The position numbers and the translations under genes are program-made. A stretch of DNA of 38,559 bases from the NCBI GenBank assembly GCA_003427395.1, contig BFEA01000183.1, positions 346,938-385,496 of the forward strand, written 5' to 3'. How positions within the stretch are numbered: position 1 is the stretch's first letter; each line of letters opens with the position of its first letter. Source of the DNA: Chara braunii (lineage: Eukaryota > Streptophyta > Charophyceae > Charales > Characeae). This document shows positions 8,915 through 20,192 of this stretch, one piece after another. The notes below the pieces were generated by a model, which saw only the letters and a program-made list of their open reading frames with translations, made no database searches and was not told where the DNA came from.

Positions 8915-10520
8915 ATGAGTGGAGATGACAGTGAGGTCGAGGGACTATAGCGTGATGATAGGAGGCTTACCCGGAGACTTGCATGCAGTAGGCCGATCAC
9001 TTTCATAGAGTTAGAACGAGGGGAGGAAAGGAGACTGCAGATAGAAGCCAGAGAGAGGGCGACATTGCAGAGGGCTAGGGAAACAGCAGCCAACGCCGAA
9101 AGGGCACTTGCAGACGCTAGAGCCAACGCCGACTCCGACGCCGACGCAGCCATGGTTACCGCCTCTACTATGTCACAGGCCTCATCTCAGACTTCTTCGT
9201 CAGGTGCTAGTCCGGGTATGTCCCAGCTTGCAGTTACTCAGTTTGCTGGCGTGCAGGTCAGCCAGCAACAACCCATGTCAGAAGAGGATTATGAGATCCA
9301 GCAACCGAATGGTCTCCACGAAGAGTTACAACGCCAGCTACGGGAAATAGAGGAGAGGAGAGAGAAAGCGAGAATTAGAAAAGCCACGCTAGAGGCAAGG
9401 TCTGAGGAGTTAGGCAAGTTAGAAGCTATAGATGAGTCGACTTTAGATCCTGTGGGTCTATCCCTTCGGAAAGCATAGCCGAAGTGCAGGCCGTGCAGAA
9501 GGAAATGTTGGCTGCACTGATAGCTGGTCAGAACCAGATTCTGGCCACATTGTGGGCGCCTCGATCTTCGGTGAGGTCACCCCAGATTGCTGTAGCTCCC
9601 CCTATGGTTGCAGGTCCAGTGTTGAGGCTGCCGCCGACAGGGCAGCCCTTTGCTCCTTTGTTTGGCATGCCCCCAATAGGCAGATTAGCAGCAGGTAGTA
9701 GTGGGCAGGTTCTTGTACAGCCTTCTTCATTTCCCCAATCAATGGCTGCAGCTACAGGGCAGCCGCAAGTGCAGCAGCCTTTGCAACAGGGTCCGCTGCA
9801 GCAGCAGGTACAGCAGCAGTAGCAAGTGTCGTTGCAGCAACAAATGCCGCCGCAGCCGTTTGTTCCATCGGTTTCTCAACCAATGCAGCAGGCACAGGGT
9901 CCTGTACAGTCCATGCAGTGGACACTCAAGATACCCTTGCTGAGTCCTAAACCTCTTTGGCGACAAGAAAAAAGAAAACGACCTTGATATCTGGGTGAGG
10001 ATTGTGCCTACTTATGTAAAGCATAAGCTCACAAGGACCAAGGAGGAAGTTATCCTTGTTGCATCCTTTCTAGAAGGGTTTGCAGCCAAATGGTTGAACG
10101 AAGTACTACAACAACAGGGGTACAGTCAAAACTTCAATAGCTGGGCACAAACCCGTATATTGGAGGAGTTTGTACATATGGTCTACAACAGGTGGCATGA
10201 CCCTCAAGGGGCTCAAAAGACCACCGACTCGCTAGCTACTTTTGGATCGAAGAGATAACGGACAGTTCGCGAGGTAACAGATGCCGTAGAGCGACTGATT
10301 GGTGTCCCTGGCGTGCGGTACAAACCACAGGTACTCCTCACAATTTATTTGCAACGTCTGCCTACAGATGTCAAGAATAAGTTGGTCGATGAGGCCTCCA
10401 TAGACGGGCATACATTCGCCTCGTTCAACAAGAAAGGCCTAGACGTAGAGGCTAAGCTTGAGAATGCCCAGGAAGGACCGATTGATGGGAATCTAATGTT
10501 CGTTGACCACAATGATAAAG
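8915..10520 (+). pseudogene. Element B: gag, broken and truncated
   Basis: The ATG at 8915 aligns with the gag ATG of element D (20193) and follows the same CTGCGGTAGG ... CACTAGTGCAGAT leader end. The product has an Arg/Glu/Ala-rich N-terminus, a Ser/Gln-rich linker, a Glu/Arg helical part (RQLREIEERREKARIRKA), a Pro/Gln-rich stretch with runs of Gln, and then the retrotransposon gag (capsid-like) domain (VILVASFLEGFAAKWLNEVL at about 10045). Lesions are an early stop at about 8948, a frameshift near 9460, a TAG within a CAG run at 9820-9822, and a frame change and stop near 10258. Homology to D stops at FVDHND, at the left end of element C (10521). The zinc knuckle and all of pol are therefore missing. 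Confidence 0.85.
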
Positions 10521-11659
10521 TGTTGCATACTGTAACTGTACAGACCAGAACAAGAACCGACCTCTCTCACAAAGTATAAGATAACGCAGCGGAAGGCTTA
10601 AATACCAATGATCCGAACAATCAATGTTGCTATGCAGATCAAACATACATCATCATCATTCCATGGTGTGAAGGGGCCTGACGCTCACACAGGAAGAATG
10701 CGCCAGTCCCCAACTATACGCAGACGAAGAAGAGGGGGTTAGATGAAGAAGAGGGGAAGATGGGAATGTCGTCAACACCAAGTCTTTGGTACAGTCCCAA
10801 ACAATCCTTCGTCAAATGTCTGAATCCTAATGTCGAGTCTGGATCCAAATGTCGTCAAATCCCTAAGTCACCAATCTTTCTCTCTCTCGTAGTCTGCAGA
10901 TATTGAGAAGTCAGGTAGCGAGAAGGTGAGGAAGAGATGGACTTTGAAGAGGAAGAAGAAGAACTCTCTCTCTCTCTCTCTCAGTCCGGTATTAACCTGT
11001 GAAGGTGGCGCCTTGTTGCAGGTACACCGAAGACGAAGCTGGAGCTATGGCGCCACAGGTACGTCTCCTTGGCCTCCGCCAGCCGTCGCTCTCTCTCTCT
11101 CTCCAATGCTACTCTGGCTCCTACTAGCGCCCAGCGCTGACTACTGCTAACACTACTACTCCTGCAGCGCTCCTCCAGAGTGCTGCTGCCGAATCCTGAA
11201 GACTATCTCTTGTGTGCTGCATGTGAAGTGCTTGGGAAGTTCCTACGAACTGCCTCGTCGCGCCTGCAGCCTTTAGGGCGGGCCAGTCTTATAAAGTGTT
11301 GGCTCGTCCAGGAGGCTGCTCTTGCCAATGCCAAAATGTCCCAGACCCTGGCGTTGAAGTTCAAACAAAGGTTGTCTTGAAAACAGGCCCAAAATGGCCT
11401 CTGCTAAAGCCCTGGTCTGGTGCCTAAATTTCAGGGCAGGTCGATCTTATGAGGGCCTGAAAATGGCCCTCCGTTTCAGGCTGAAAAGACTCAGGGCCTA
11501 TAGGCCCTTGTTTTCAGGCTTTCCGGCTGAAATGGCACAGGGCCTATAGGCCCTCGTTTTCAGGCTTTTAGGCTGAAACGAAAATAGGCCCTACACGTAC
11601 AGACCCTTAGTCTACCTGGTCGGGCCCTGCTCGGCCCGTGTGGTACTGAGTATGCCACA
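10521..11659 (-). mobile_element. Element C: 3' LTR
   Basis: On the minus strand the LTR starts TGTGGCATAC at 11659, directly after a G-rich polypurine tract, and ends CAGTATGCAACA at 10521. Element E has the same two ends (TGTGTGGCATTC ... GAGTATGCAACA) and nearly the same length (1139 versus 1135 bp). The left border falls within the gag reading frame of element B, so C inserted into B. The five bases left of the LTR (TAAAG, 10516-10520) would be one copy of the target duplication. The other copy is not found because the 5' LTR of C is missing. A GC hairpin lies at 11126-11138. Confidence 0.8.
11492..11583. repeat. 46-bp direct repeat with palindrome GGGCCTATAGGCCC in C LTR
   Basis: Two copies (starting 11492 and 11538) of CAGGGCCTATAGGCCC followed by TYGTTTTCAGGCTTT. 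Each contains a perfect 14-bp palindrome. They lie 80-170 bp inside the LTR start, that is in U3, where enhancer-like repeats are common. Element E does not carry the same palindrome at this position. Confidence 0.75.
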
Positions 11660-11672
11660 CTCCCCCCTCCTT
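11660..11672 (-). promoter_or_regulatory. Element C polypurine tract
   Basis: Minus strand AAGGAGGGGGGAG lies immediately 5' of the LTR start. This is the plus-strand primer site for reverse transcription. Confidence 0.85.
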
Positions 11673-11684
11673 GAAAGACCGAGC

Positions 11685-13200
11685 TTACCTACGAGGGTGA
11701 AGCTGTCTGTTGGAGGGAGGGACTGAAGTCGGGGTGGGAGGCTGTGCAGCTTCCGTGGCTAGCCGTTTTTTCTCATAATCAGCATGGATCTCTGGTGCGG
11801 AGGCTTGCAAAGCTGCTCGGGAAATCCATCGCGTGTCGTCGCGGTCGCACCACTTGAATGTGACTTCGTACTGCATTGGCTTGTTGTCGTGCTTGCGATG
11901 CGTGATGACGCGGTCGACTTCCTGATGACCATCTATGGAAGGAGGGTTCTGCAATCGTCGGCCCGTGAAGTCGTCGCTCTTGGCTGGTGTATATGTGGCC
12001 AGCTTGGAGGCGTGGAAAACCAGGTGCACCGTGAGATGCGGCGGGATTTCGATCACAAAGGAGGGGCCATCGGGCTCATCGCCCGCAGCTGATGTGACGG
12101 GTCATGGTCCAAACCATTTTGGGAGTAGCTTGCGGGACACATCTTGTTCAAGCGCAAACTCCTCTGTGGAGACCCAAACAAGATCGCCGACGCGGATAGG
12201 GCATGGCACGCGACACCTGTTAGCTTGCTATTGCATGCGGACTTGACCCTTTTGCATGTTGGCACGGGCTTTAGCCAGCAAGTCCCTATACTTCTGAACG
12301 AAGGCGGGAGAACAAGCGGCTTCAATGTCGGCAGTCCTTGGAAATGGAAGATCAGCGAAGATACGGCCTTTCCTGCCACCGTGGTGCAACTCAAATGGAA
12401 TCACGCCGATTGCCGGGTGCAACGAAGTGTTGTAGGCGAATTCGATGTCGAGGAGGCGGTCCACCCAATTCTTCTGATCCGTACGGATGAGTGTGTGAAG
12501 CATTACTTGAGCGGTTTGATGTGCCCGCTCCGTCGGCCCGTCCGTTTGCGGATGTCGAGCTGAACTTGGTTTCATCTCGGTGCCGGACTCTTTTATGAGG
12601 GAGGTCCAAAATGTTGACATTAAGCGAGTGTCGCAGTCGCTGACGATGTCTTTCGGAACGCCGTGGCCGCAAATCCAGCCGGTGTGTAAGAGGCGCGCAA
12701 GTTCAGAAGCAGTAGCGTAGTACTTGCAAGGAAGAAATTGTGCGTACTTGCTCAATCGGTCAACGACCGTGAGAATGCGATTGTGCCCGAAGCGGTCACG
12801 GGGGAACGCGTCAGTGACGTGCATAGCAATGGAGAGGCCGGGTTCCCGTGGAATAGGCAACGGGCGTAACTTGTCGTCGGGGTTGCGATTGCGGGGTTTG
12901 CTTCGTCGGCAAATTTCGCAAGAGTCGCAATACCGAGTGACATCGGTAATGAGGTCGGGCCACTGGAATCGGTTCCTCTTGTGATCGTACGGTTGACTCC
13001 AAAGTGGCCGGCGAGTCTCGAGTCATGGTACTCGCCGAGGAGGCGAGTCCGTAAGCGACGGTTGTGTGGGACGCATAGTAAGTCCTTGCCTCGTGAGTGA
13101 AGAAGCAAGTAGCCATCGACGACGCAATAGTGACTGGCCGGCGGGTGATCCGAGGATAGTTGCTCGTAGAGCGCGGCGTATTCCGGATCAGACTTGTATG
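11685..13200 (-). pseudogene. Element C: integrase and chromodomain, inactivated
   Basis: Read on minus. The zinc-binding part starts near 13108 (LLGEYHDSRLAGHFGVNRT) and then loses frame. The catalytic core is open at 12860-12228: in the usual AMDV motif the first catalytic Asp is His (AMHVTDAFPRD, residue 14), the second Asp is in VSDCD (residue 75) and the Glu is in GPTERAHQ (residue 111), with the canonical 35-residue spacing. A TAG (12228-12230) ends that frame. The GPY/F module (VGDLVWVSTEEFALEQ, then KWFGP) follows and carries a TGA at 12102-12104 where E has Trp. The last open part (12056-11685) holds HLVFHASKLATYTP and a chromodomain (REVDRVI-like start, YEVTFKWCDRDDTRWIS). Losing the catalytic Asp alone would abolish integration. 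Confidence 0.85.
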
Positions 13201-13201
13201 C

Positions 13202-15581
13202 TCACACAAAATGCTGATAAAGGGCATCGTCGAAACTGAACGCGTGGTGTGTTAATGCACAAAGATCTGATCTTCGCGAGAGAGCATCCGCGGCTCGTTT
13301 GGAGAGGCCTGAAATGTGTTTCGGTGTGAAGTGGAACTGATCGATGAAGTACATGCATCGAGCAATCATGCTGCTCGCCGTGTCTTGCGTCTTGTAGTAG
13401 GTCAACGGGTTATTATCTGTTGCCCAAGTGAGCCTACGACGCCCGAGGAGGAAGTGTCGCCAACGCTAGAGTATTGTGACGAACGCAAGCAACTCCTCCT
13501 TCCGCGCATCATCAACCGAGTTGATGGGAGGTACCCGGATGCCAGTCTGATCCGTCGTGTTGTTCCAATATTGCACGCATGCCGCAGCCGGAAGCGTCCG
13601 TAGTCACTCTCGTAGGCAAGGTGGGATCGTCGATACTCAAGACGGGAGCGAGGTGCAATGCCTTCTTCAATTTGTGGAACGAACTGCGGACTTCGTCGGT
13701 GAACTGGAAGGGCACCTTTGGAGACTGCAATCTTGACAAGGGCGCGACGATCCGTGCGTATCCTCCGATGAAGCGTTGGTAGTACCCGGCCAATCCCATA
13801 AAAGATCGGATTTTCGTGGTGTTGGTTGGTTCCGGCCAATCTTGAATGGCCTTGATCTTGTTCGCGAGCGGATGGATGCCTTGCGGCATCACAAAATGGC
13901 CCAAGTACTCGAGCTCTTGCTGCGCGAATTCGCACTTGGCTCGGTTGGCCTTGTACTTGACCGTACGTAGCCTGTCCAAAACAGCGCGTAGATGCACGAT
14001 GTGCTTGTCCAAATTCCGGCTATATACCAAGATGTCATCGAGGTAGATGAGCACGAACCGGTCCAGCATGTCGCGAAACCCCGTTGTCATTGTCGCTTGG
14101 AAGGTGGTCGGGGCATTCGTGAGGCCGAATGGCATTACGACCCACTCGAAGTGCCCGTACCATGTCTTGAACGTGGTTTTGTATCGATCTCTTGGATGGA
14201 TCTCGAGCTGGTGGTAACCGGCCTTGAGGTCCAACTTGGAGAAATACTTGCCGCCGGCCAAGCGTTCGAGAAGATCGTCGGTGCGTGGGAGCGGGCCGGC
14301 ATTCTTGATTGTTTGAGCATTAAGCTTACGATAGTCAATGCATAAGTGCAACTCCTTGTTCTTCTTCTGAACGAAGAGAACGGGTGCACCGTTGGGCGAG
14401 CAGCTAGGGCGAATCCAACCCTTGTCAGTGAGGTCATCGAGTTGCCTTCGAAGCACTTCGAGTTCCTCCTTGCTCATGCGGTAAATACATTTGCGCAGAG
14501 GTACGACCTCGTCTTCGAGGATGATCTCGTGATGAATTGGCCGATTCGATACAATTTCGGCGGGGGCTTCAAAGACATCGCTATAGGAGTCAAGAAGTTG
14601 TACAATGCGTGGATCCGGTGGCTGTTCCGCCGCTGGCTCGTCGGGAGGAGGGAGGGCGTGCAAGAAACTAATGCCCATTTCCTCCACGTCGTTCCGTGCG
14701 ATGGAGTTGCGAATGCTTGCTGCGGAGACCATGTGACAACCAATCGAAGGGTGAGGTGGGGGTACCGTACATGGCACAAGTACCCCGTTTCGGTCACGAA
14801 CGTGAACGGTGCGGCGGTAGAAGTTCACCGGGTGGTCCTCGCTGCGCAGCCACGACATGCCCAAAATCATGTCGAACTGTGTGTCCAATATGTCAAAGTA
14901 CACGACCTCGCGTGCATGCAGGACGAAGTACACAGGGACGGAGTCAACGCACCGGTCAATGGACTTGTGCGTACGACTGTCCGCCAACGTGACTTGCGCG
15001 GGCTGCGATTTCCTTCGAATGCGCGGCCCAAGGCCGGCGCGCATCATGAAGTCTTGGCTGATGTAGTTGCGAGTAGCTCTACAATCAATCAAGCCGTTGC
15101 AGGTCGCCTTCCCGATCTGAATGCGGGCGTTGAGTAACGGTGCGTCAATGTTATCGTACTGTTGCGTGGCGTACTCGTGGTCAATCTTCGCAATGTACTC
15201 ACGAAGGTCAACAACCGCTACTCCGTCTTCCATCAACGGAGCTGGTATTGCAGCGCGCAAGGAGTTGCATATTTCCGCCATTAGGGCGTTGCAATGCGGC
15301 TCCGGCAAGGAACCAGATGGGGGAAGAGGCATCCATTGGAAGTCCTCCGGTGTTAATGGGTCGAGGTCCTGAAGTCTAGACCACACTGACGAGTCCCTGA
15401 GTAATGTCGGCGAGGATTCTGGTTCACTTGGCGATGGTGCTGAAGTCGCACACGCATATGACTCTTGCACGTGGAGAGGTTGGTCCAACGGCGGGACCAG
15501 TTGGACAGCATAGTCTTCATAACCTTCGTGAAGACTGGCGACATACGCATGTTCCTCGGACGTGGAGGAGGTTGTTAGCAA
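13202..15581 (-). pseudogene. Element C: protease, reverse transcriptase and RNase H
   Basis: A 689-codon frame (15581-13512) covers PR and RT. PR has LIDCRATRNYIS (residues 164-175), so the usual D-S/T-G triad reads D-C-R, and the flap-side motif [10 protein letters not shown] follows at 236-245. RT has [35 protein letters not shown], the catalytic YLDD at 513-516, CEFAQQELEYLGH and IRSFMGLAGYY. RNase H begins with TTDAS (660-664). After DWHPG a deletion of about 20 bp relative to E shifts frame. RNase H then continues in another frame (VPPINSVDDARKEELLAF) with a TAG at 13466-13468, and resumes with TWATDNNPLTYYKTQ and ADALSRR. Short parts are well preserved, so decay may be fairly recent. 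Confidence 0.9.
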
Positions 15582-15634
15582 GGCAACCGTGTCCGGCAGA
15601 GTAAGAAGTCGAGTCGCCTCACTTCCCGCGGAGC

Positions 15635-16523
15635 TCAGTTTCCCGAGCTTTGCCTTGGACGAACGTCTTCTTTGCCTTTGTCAGGGCATTGCGACGTCGT
15701 GTGCTTGGTGCTGTTGCACCAATAGCAACAGTTCCACCTGTGGCGGAGCTTGTATTGCTCCTCCGTGAGGCTGAACTTCTTCCATGGCTCGTTTGGCTGT
15801 CCGACTTCCGTTGCTGAGACATATTTTGCCTTTTTCTTCTTGTTGTTGCGTCGTGGCGGAAGGGCGTTGACTCCGTCTCCTTCACTAGACTCGTGAGTCA
15901 GCGCCTGGTCGTCCTCTTGTCCATTGCATTGGACAACAGCGACTTGCTGCGGCCGTAGGCCTTTGCCCTTTTCCACAAAATTTGGTTGGTTTTGCCGCTC
16001 GTTGGCGGCCCACCGATCTGTTTGGATGACTTTGTGCGCCTTATCCACAATCTGGCCAAGTCCGTGTACAGGCTGCGCTCCCCAAGGGCTGTGTTCAATG
16101 CGTCAACCGACCGTTGGAAGAATTCGCGACGAAGATGTGCGAACGGTATGTCCAGATTCGGAATCGTCACGAGTTTCTGCCATTTGGTTAGCCATTCAGG
16201 TGTTGGCTGGCTGCCTTGGTGCATGCTGAAGATCCGGTTCATGCCTTTGCCTTGAGCGTCGTCGACGATGAAGCGTTTCCGCCACTTCTCAGCCATGGCC
16301 TCCCAAGTGATCTTGGTGTAAAGCTTAGTGACATCGAGCCTTCGGTTTGAGCCAGGTGGTTGAGCCACACATGGCTGGTACCGGTGATGCAGAGGTAAAG
16401 CGCTGAGACCTTTGACTCTGGCGGGACCAAGTGGATGGAGAGCTCGTTGGTGAACCGTTGCCACCAACTTATGGGGTCCGCCTTGTGGTAGTCGTCAAAT
16501 CTGTCGATGCTGAACTTCGGCAT
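15635..16523 (-). pseudogene. Element C: gag capsid region and CCHC zinc knuckle
   Basis: The gag domain begins MPKFSIDRFDDYHKADPISW at 16523. It shifts frame near 16350 (continuing as LYTKITWEAMAEKWRKRFIV) and again near 16000. The third piece (16048-15635) ends in the nucleocapsid: a Lys-rich stretch and a C-x2-C-x4-H-x4-C knuckle with Cys at residues 108, 111 and 121 and His at 116 (15727-15686). Zinc knuckles bind the genomic RNA for packaging. Element E has a colinear gag, which confirms the frame assignments. At least two frameshifts make it non-functional. Confidence 0.82.
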
Positions 16524-16577
16524 CTTGTATTGTTTAGACGTCAGGTTGTTGCAGGTCCCGGTTGGTTGCTGCTGCAG

Positions 16578-17207
16578 CTAATGCAGATCCGCTTGTAGGG
16601 CGGCTATTTGCTGTCTGATGGTTGCCGGTTGTCGGAAACTGTTCAATTTTTTGACGAGCGCTACTAGGTGATGCATTCGTTCTTCCAGCTCGCGGATCAG
16701 TGGATCAATGCTTGACGATGCCGTGTGCCTGTGCGGCACGTCATCCTTCTGCAACACGTCAAGGCGGGCATGGAGGCTCTTGAGAGTCTCCTCATACTCC
16801 AGCGCCACTTGTTGCCAATTACAAGTGACGATGACTTGGTGCATCATGTTGGCGAGGGCTGACTTGGTCTGCTCCTCCGCAGTTGGTTCCGTCGTCTCCG
16901 CCGGATCAACATTCCATGCTTGGAGTGCGGCGGTATGAGCGGCTTCCTGCTGCATGAGGACAGATGCGGCATCTTTTCGAGCTTTGTTATGGTTGGCAGC
17001 TGCTTCAGCGTGCTGCCGGCGCCGTTGCGCCGCGTCGCATGCAATGGCGTTGAGGCGTGCCATTTCGGCTGCCACCTCTCGTTGCTGTTCCTCTCGTATT
17101 TGTTGCATGTCGGTGCCCAGGCGGGCCAGGAAGGCCATCATGGTCTCTCCTTGCTGCCGGACTGGCGCCACATCGAGGGCTCCCGCAGGTGTCGCAGTGG
17201 AACCCAC
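16578..17207 (-). CDS. Element C: gag N-terminal helical region (open but part of a broken gag)
   Basis: This is a 209-codon open frame rich in Ala, Gln, Arg and Glu. A long stretch at residues 25-95 (LARLGTDMQQIREEQQREVA and onward) looks helical and suitable for a coiled coil, and Leu-rich heptads recur at about 140-200. It sits directly upstream of the conserved capsid start with 54 bp between, in the position of gag N-terminal sequence. The start ATG at 17207 is the first plausible one. A second in-frame protein is not proposed. E has a similar Gln-rich N-terminus (34230-33900) with little identity, so function is inferred from position only. Confidence 0.6.
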   Translation of the reverse strand: MGSTATPAGALDVAPVRQQGETMMAFLARLGTDMQQIREEQQREVAAEMARLNAIACDAAQRRRQHAEAAANHNKARKDAASVLMQQEAAHTAALQAWNVDPAETTEPTAEEQTKSALANMMHQVIVTCNWQQVALEYEETLKSLHARLDVLQKDDVPHRHTASSSIDPLIRELEERMHHLVALVKKLNSFRQPATIRQQIAALQADLH

Positions 17208-17407
17208 CTACTGGACCTGTGGGACCAGGGGGTTCGAGCTGCACGCCTCGCTTGGACTGCCGGATGTGGCATTGTCCACCGTGGGGTTGCCCTGGGCATC
17301 CATTGCAGAGGGGTGGGGCAGGGGTAGCTGCTGTTCCGCTGCGGCTGCCCGCCCTTCACGTGCTGCGATGCGTTTGCTGCGTCGGAGCAGAAGCTGCAGT
17401 TAGCTGT

Positions 17408-17570
17408 ACGGTGTCGGCTGACGAGGTACTGCTGACGTGGCCCTGCTGCTGATGTGGCACTGCTGCCGTCGTGGTACTGCTGACGTGGCACTGCTGCTGT
17501 CATGGCACTGCTGATGTGGCACTGCTGCTGCCGTGGCACTGCTGACTTGGCACTGCTGGTGTGGCACTTA
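17408..17570. repeat. Imperfect minisatellite of CTGCTGAYGTGGCA units
   Basis: About eight to ten degenerate units of roughly 15-18 bp built from TGGCACTGCTG(C)TG or CTGACGTGGCACTG. They lie 0.2-0.36 kb upstream of the C gag start on the minus strand, in its leader. Because unit lengths are mixed, the repeats do not keep a reading frame. Confidence 0.75.
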
Positions 17571-18076
17571 CCAAAACGGAAATGCAGGCAAAAGGGTTGG
17601 GTGGGAGTGAAACGCAGGAAGGCAACCAACCAAACTGTACTTTCCCCCCGGTCCTAATCAGCAGAATAAAAATAAAAAAATAAAAGAAGAGGATCACCCG
17701 GATTCACCCCCCCCCCTTTTTTCTTTTTTTGTATATCTGCCTATCTGCTATCAGTGAGGCATTTTACGGAGGAGTGATAAGAGTAAGATCTAGGCAAGGC
17801 TTCACGAAATTTGGTCTTTCAAAAAAAAAAAAAATTGCAATTTTGAAAAAAAATTGCAATTTTGAAAAAAAATTGTGCGAACATAGGATAGAGATTCAAT
17901 TTTCAGAAAGAATAAATCCGGTTTCTGGGAATATGACCACCTCCCTTGTTAACCTGTATGCCCAGAAAAACGAGATGCTGACATCAGAAATTTTCGGCTA
18001 TAAAATTATAAATGCGAGGCCACTGCCTCTATGAGCCCCATTCGGCCCCTTTTTGGAGCAAGTCGGCCGCCCTAAG
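17571..18076. other. AT-rich spacer between elements C and D
   Basis: No gene. The C 5' LTR would be expected here, but nothing matches 10521-11659, so C is 5'-truncated or rearranged. The spacer holds homopolymer runs near 17707-17727, a small tandem repeat at 17821-17876 (period 19, AAAAAAATTGCAATTTTG) and a TATA-like word at about 18000. The remainder of element B's gag does not resume here either. Confidence 0.55.
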
Positions 18077-18910
18077 TGAAGGCAGGCTCGACGAGGCCCT
18101 CAGGGCCCTATTTTGACCACTGCGCAACTAAGGAAATTCAGGCAGTTGCGCAGTGCCAGTTGGTTGAGAGAACCCAGGCCCTGGGCCGCCTGTGTGAATG
18201 TATGGAAAGCAGGCCCTGGGCTGGATACGGGTACTGGGCCAAACACAGGCCAAAGGCAGTTGGATGCATGCAACCACCTCAGGCCCAAGGCCTGTTCTCT
18301 ATCGTGCTGGGCCTCAGGCTACCGGGGCCTACTGGAAGCTTCTTGGACTGGACGCAGGCAGGCCACGGGGATATATGCAAGGGCCAGCCTCCTTATTGAT
18401 CATTCGGGTGCTGGCTGCATGCTGCACAAGCGCTGCCGCGCTGTAGCTCGCTGGCACTCATGCGCTCACGGGCGAGCAGGAAGAAGCAGGTAGCCATAAC
18501 CGAGCTGCGCTGCTGTAAGCTGGGTGTGGCGCAGAGTGGTCCTTGGGTGCAAGTGGCATCTGTGTGTTGAGGAACGAGGTTGTGAGTGAGGCGAGAGACA
18601 TACCTGGTGCTGCAAGCGTGTGACATAGGTCGCTGTATGCTCGTACTTCGGGAAAGCTGTTGTCGTCATCATTCGGCATTGCAGTCTAGGCTAGATAGGA
18701 TCTGCCATCTGTAGTCTGGGCGCCGAGCGCCAGATAGGATATCAACATTGGTTCTTCATTGATGATGATGATGATACTTTACCGGCATTGTCAATTATGA
18801 GTTCTTGGTGTCTTTGCAATTCTGCTGTTGGTTCGAGGTCACGACTATCCGGTCTTGTGTATATGATGCCGTTTGATTGCTGAAGTTCGCTATTTCTCAT
18901 CTTCCTTGCA
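18077..18910 (+). mobile_element. Element D: 5' LTR
   Basis: The 3' end CTTGCA at 18905-18910 is followed by the primer-binding site. The 5' end is proposed at TG 18077 within CCTAAGTGAAGGCAGGC, by analogy with element B. A 12-bp inverted repeat (18118-18129 with 18144-18155) lies near the start and a GC hairpin (18719-18731) lies about 0.18 kb before the end. Length is 834 bp. The matching 3' LTR is not seen because D is cut off inside integrase. Confidence 0.6.
18118..18155. repeat. Perfect 12-bp inverted repeat near D LTR start
   Basis: CACTGCGCAACT at 18118-18129 and its exact reverse complement at 18144-18155 are separated by 14 bp. It could fold as a stem-loop. The B LTR has no clear equivalent. 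Confidence 0.85.
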
Positions 18911-18913
18911 ATT

Positions 18914-18925
18914 TGGTATCGGAGC
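18914..18925 (+). promoter_or_regulatory. Element D primer-binding site
   Basis: TGGTATCGGAGC differs at one base (A to G) from the tRNA-Met complement found in element B. It lies three bases after the LTR terminal CA. Confidence 0.85.
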
Positions 18926-20192
18926 TGTGGTCCGATTGTGCTCATCTGGCGCTTGTCTTCTGTCTAATGCGGTACAGACATGCGGTCTGCTTGGTGAGTT
19001 GGGCCGTAAGTGGTGTGTAGTGAGGAGGGCGGAGGCGAGTGAGTGGCGACCCAGGAGGTGAGGGGATCGCCAGGAAGGCTACATGGTGTAATGTGGGTCT
19101 GGACAGTGTGATGAGAACTATCTGATGTGCGATTGGTGCTGAGGTGGAACGGCGTGCAATGCTGGTTGTGCCGAAGCAATGACTGGTCATCACAATCGGC
19201 GTCAGGTCATCTGGTGAGATTATCTCTGTGGTTGGGGGCAGCTATTTGAGGTACGTTGCTCTCAACCTTATCTACCCTCTTCGACACTTCTTACGGTGAG
19301 GTTGTGTGTTCCTTCTTGAGAGTCCTCTCATTGTGAGGTGTCGAGTGCGCTCAACCTTGAGAGTCGGCAATGTTCACGTGGAGCATCTGGGAAAAGAGTG
19401 GCGGAGCTTTCTGAAGGGCCCTGGACGAAGCACTGGGTCACGGTCACCATGCCAACCCATAGGGAGTAGAGCACGCATGCTTTGCTGCTTGTCCTTTGTT
19501 CGGCTTGCTGCGTTGTTAGATGGGTACTGAAGGGCAGGCCAGCCCTAAGTGGGAGACGAGACCGGGCGTCTTTAAATAAGCACCAAAAGGGGAAATCATT
19601 GGCTGTGATTGTCGTCCTGCTGCGACGTAAAATAATTCCTGATGACACTTGGGGGCGATCGTTAAATTGCCTCTGGATCAGCCAATGATTGTAAGGCTCG
19701 CTGCACACGAGGATAATCCAGTGCAGGGCTGGCCAGCTCAGCAGATACTCGGGGCACAGGGGTGGGCCGAACACCTTTTAAACACGCAACGCTCTCCGGA
19801 TTGCTCAGGGACGCTGACATCAAGTGACATTCAGGGGAACTAAGGGAGGGGTAGATTTCAGGTGATAAGTTTGACAAAAAATCCATACTGTCCTATCCAC
19901 ACAAATGACTCTAATTTTTATGTTTTGATTAGTTAGGTGTACAACCATTTGACATCTGACAGACAACATAGTAGGACGGTATTCTGTTCATTGTGCATTC
20001 TGTTTGCGGACTAATCAGACTAAAAATAGTATCGTTTGTAGGAATCTGACTTACCTGTTGGGCCCGAATGTATAGTCTCTGACACAGCCACCAATTAATT
20101 TAATTAGTTATTTATTTTAAATTGGTCTGTGCATTGCCCTGCGGTAGGCATCTAGAGTGCACTAGTGCAGATTGTGTACAGTGCTGTAGCTT
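18926..20192 (+). other. Element D leader
   Basis: The 1.27-kb leader is homologous to that of B. It contains the near-identical block 19315-19366, a TATA-like TTTAAATAAG at about 19571, and the gag-proximal block CTGCGGTAGG ... CACTAGTGCAGAT at about 20140-20172. No ORF is conserved between the two leaders. Confidence 0.6.

Noticed and set aside
14346-15137. 263-codon plus-strand open frame opposite element C pol
   Set aside because: Exact antisense shadow of the PR-RT coding region. It has no domain, and the minus strand explains the lack of stops.
13512-15581. Functional reverse transcriptase system such as a retron or DGR
   Set aside because: The domain order PR-RT-RNase H-IN-chromodomain and the LTRs identify an ordinary Ty3/gypsy element.
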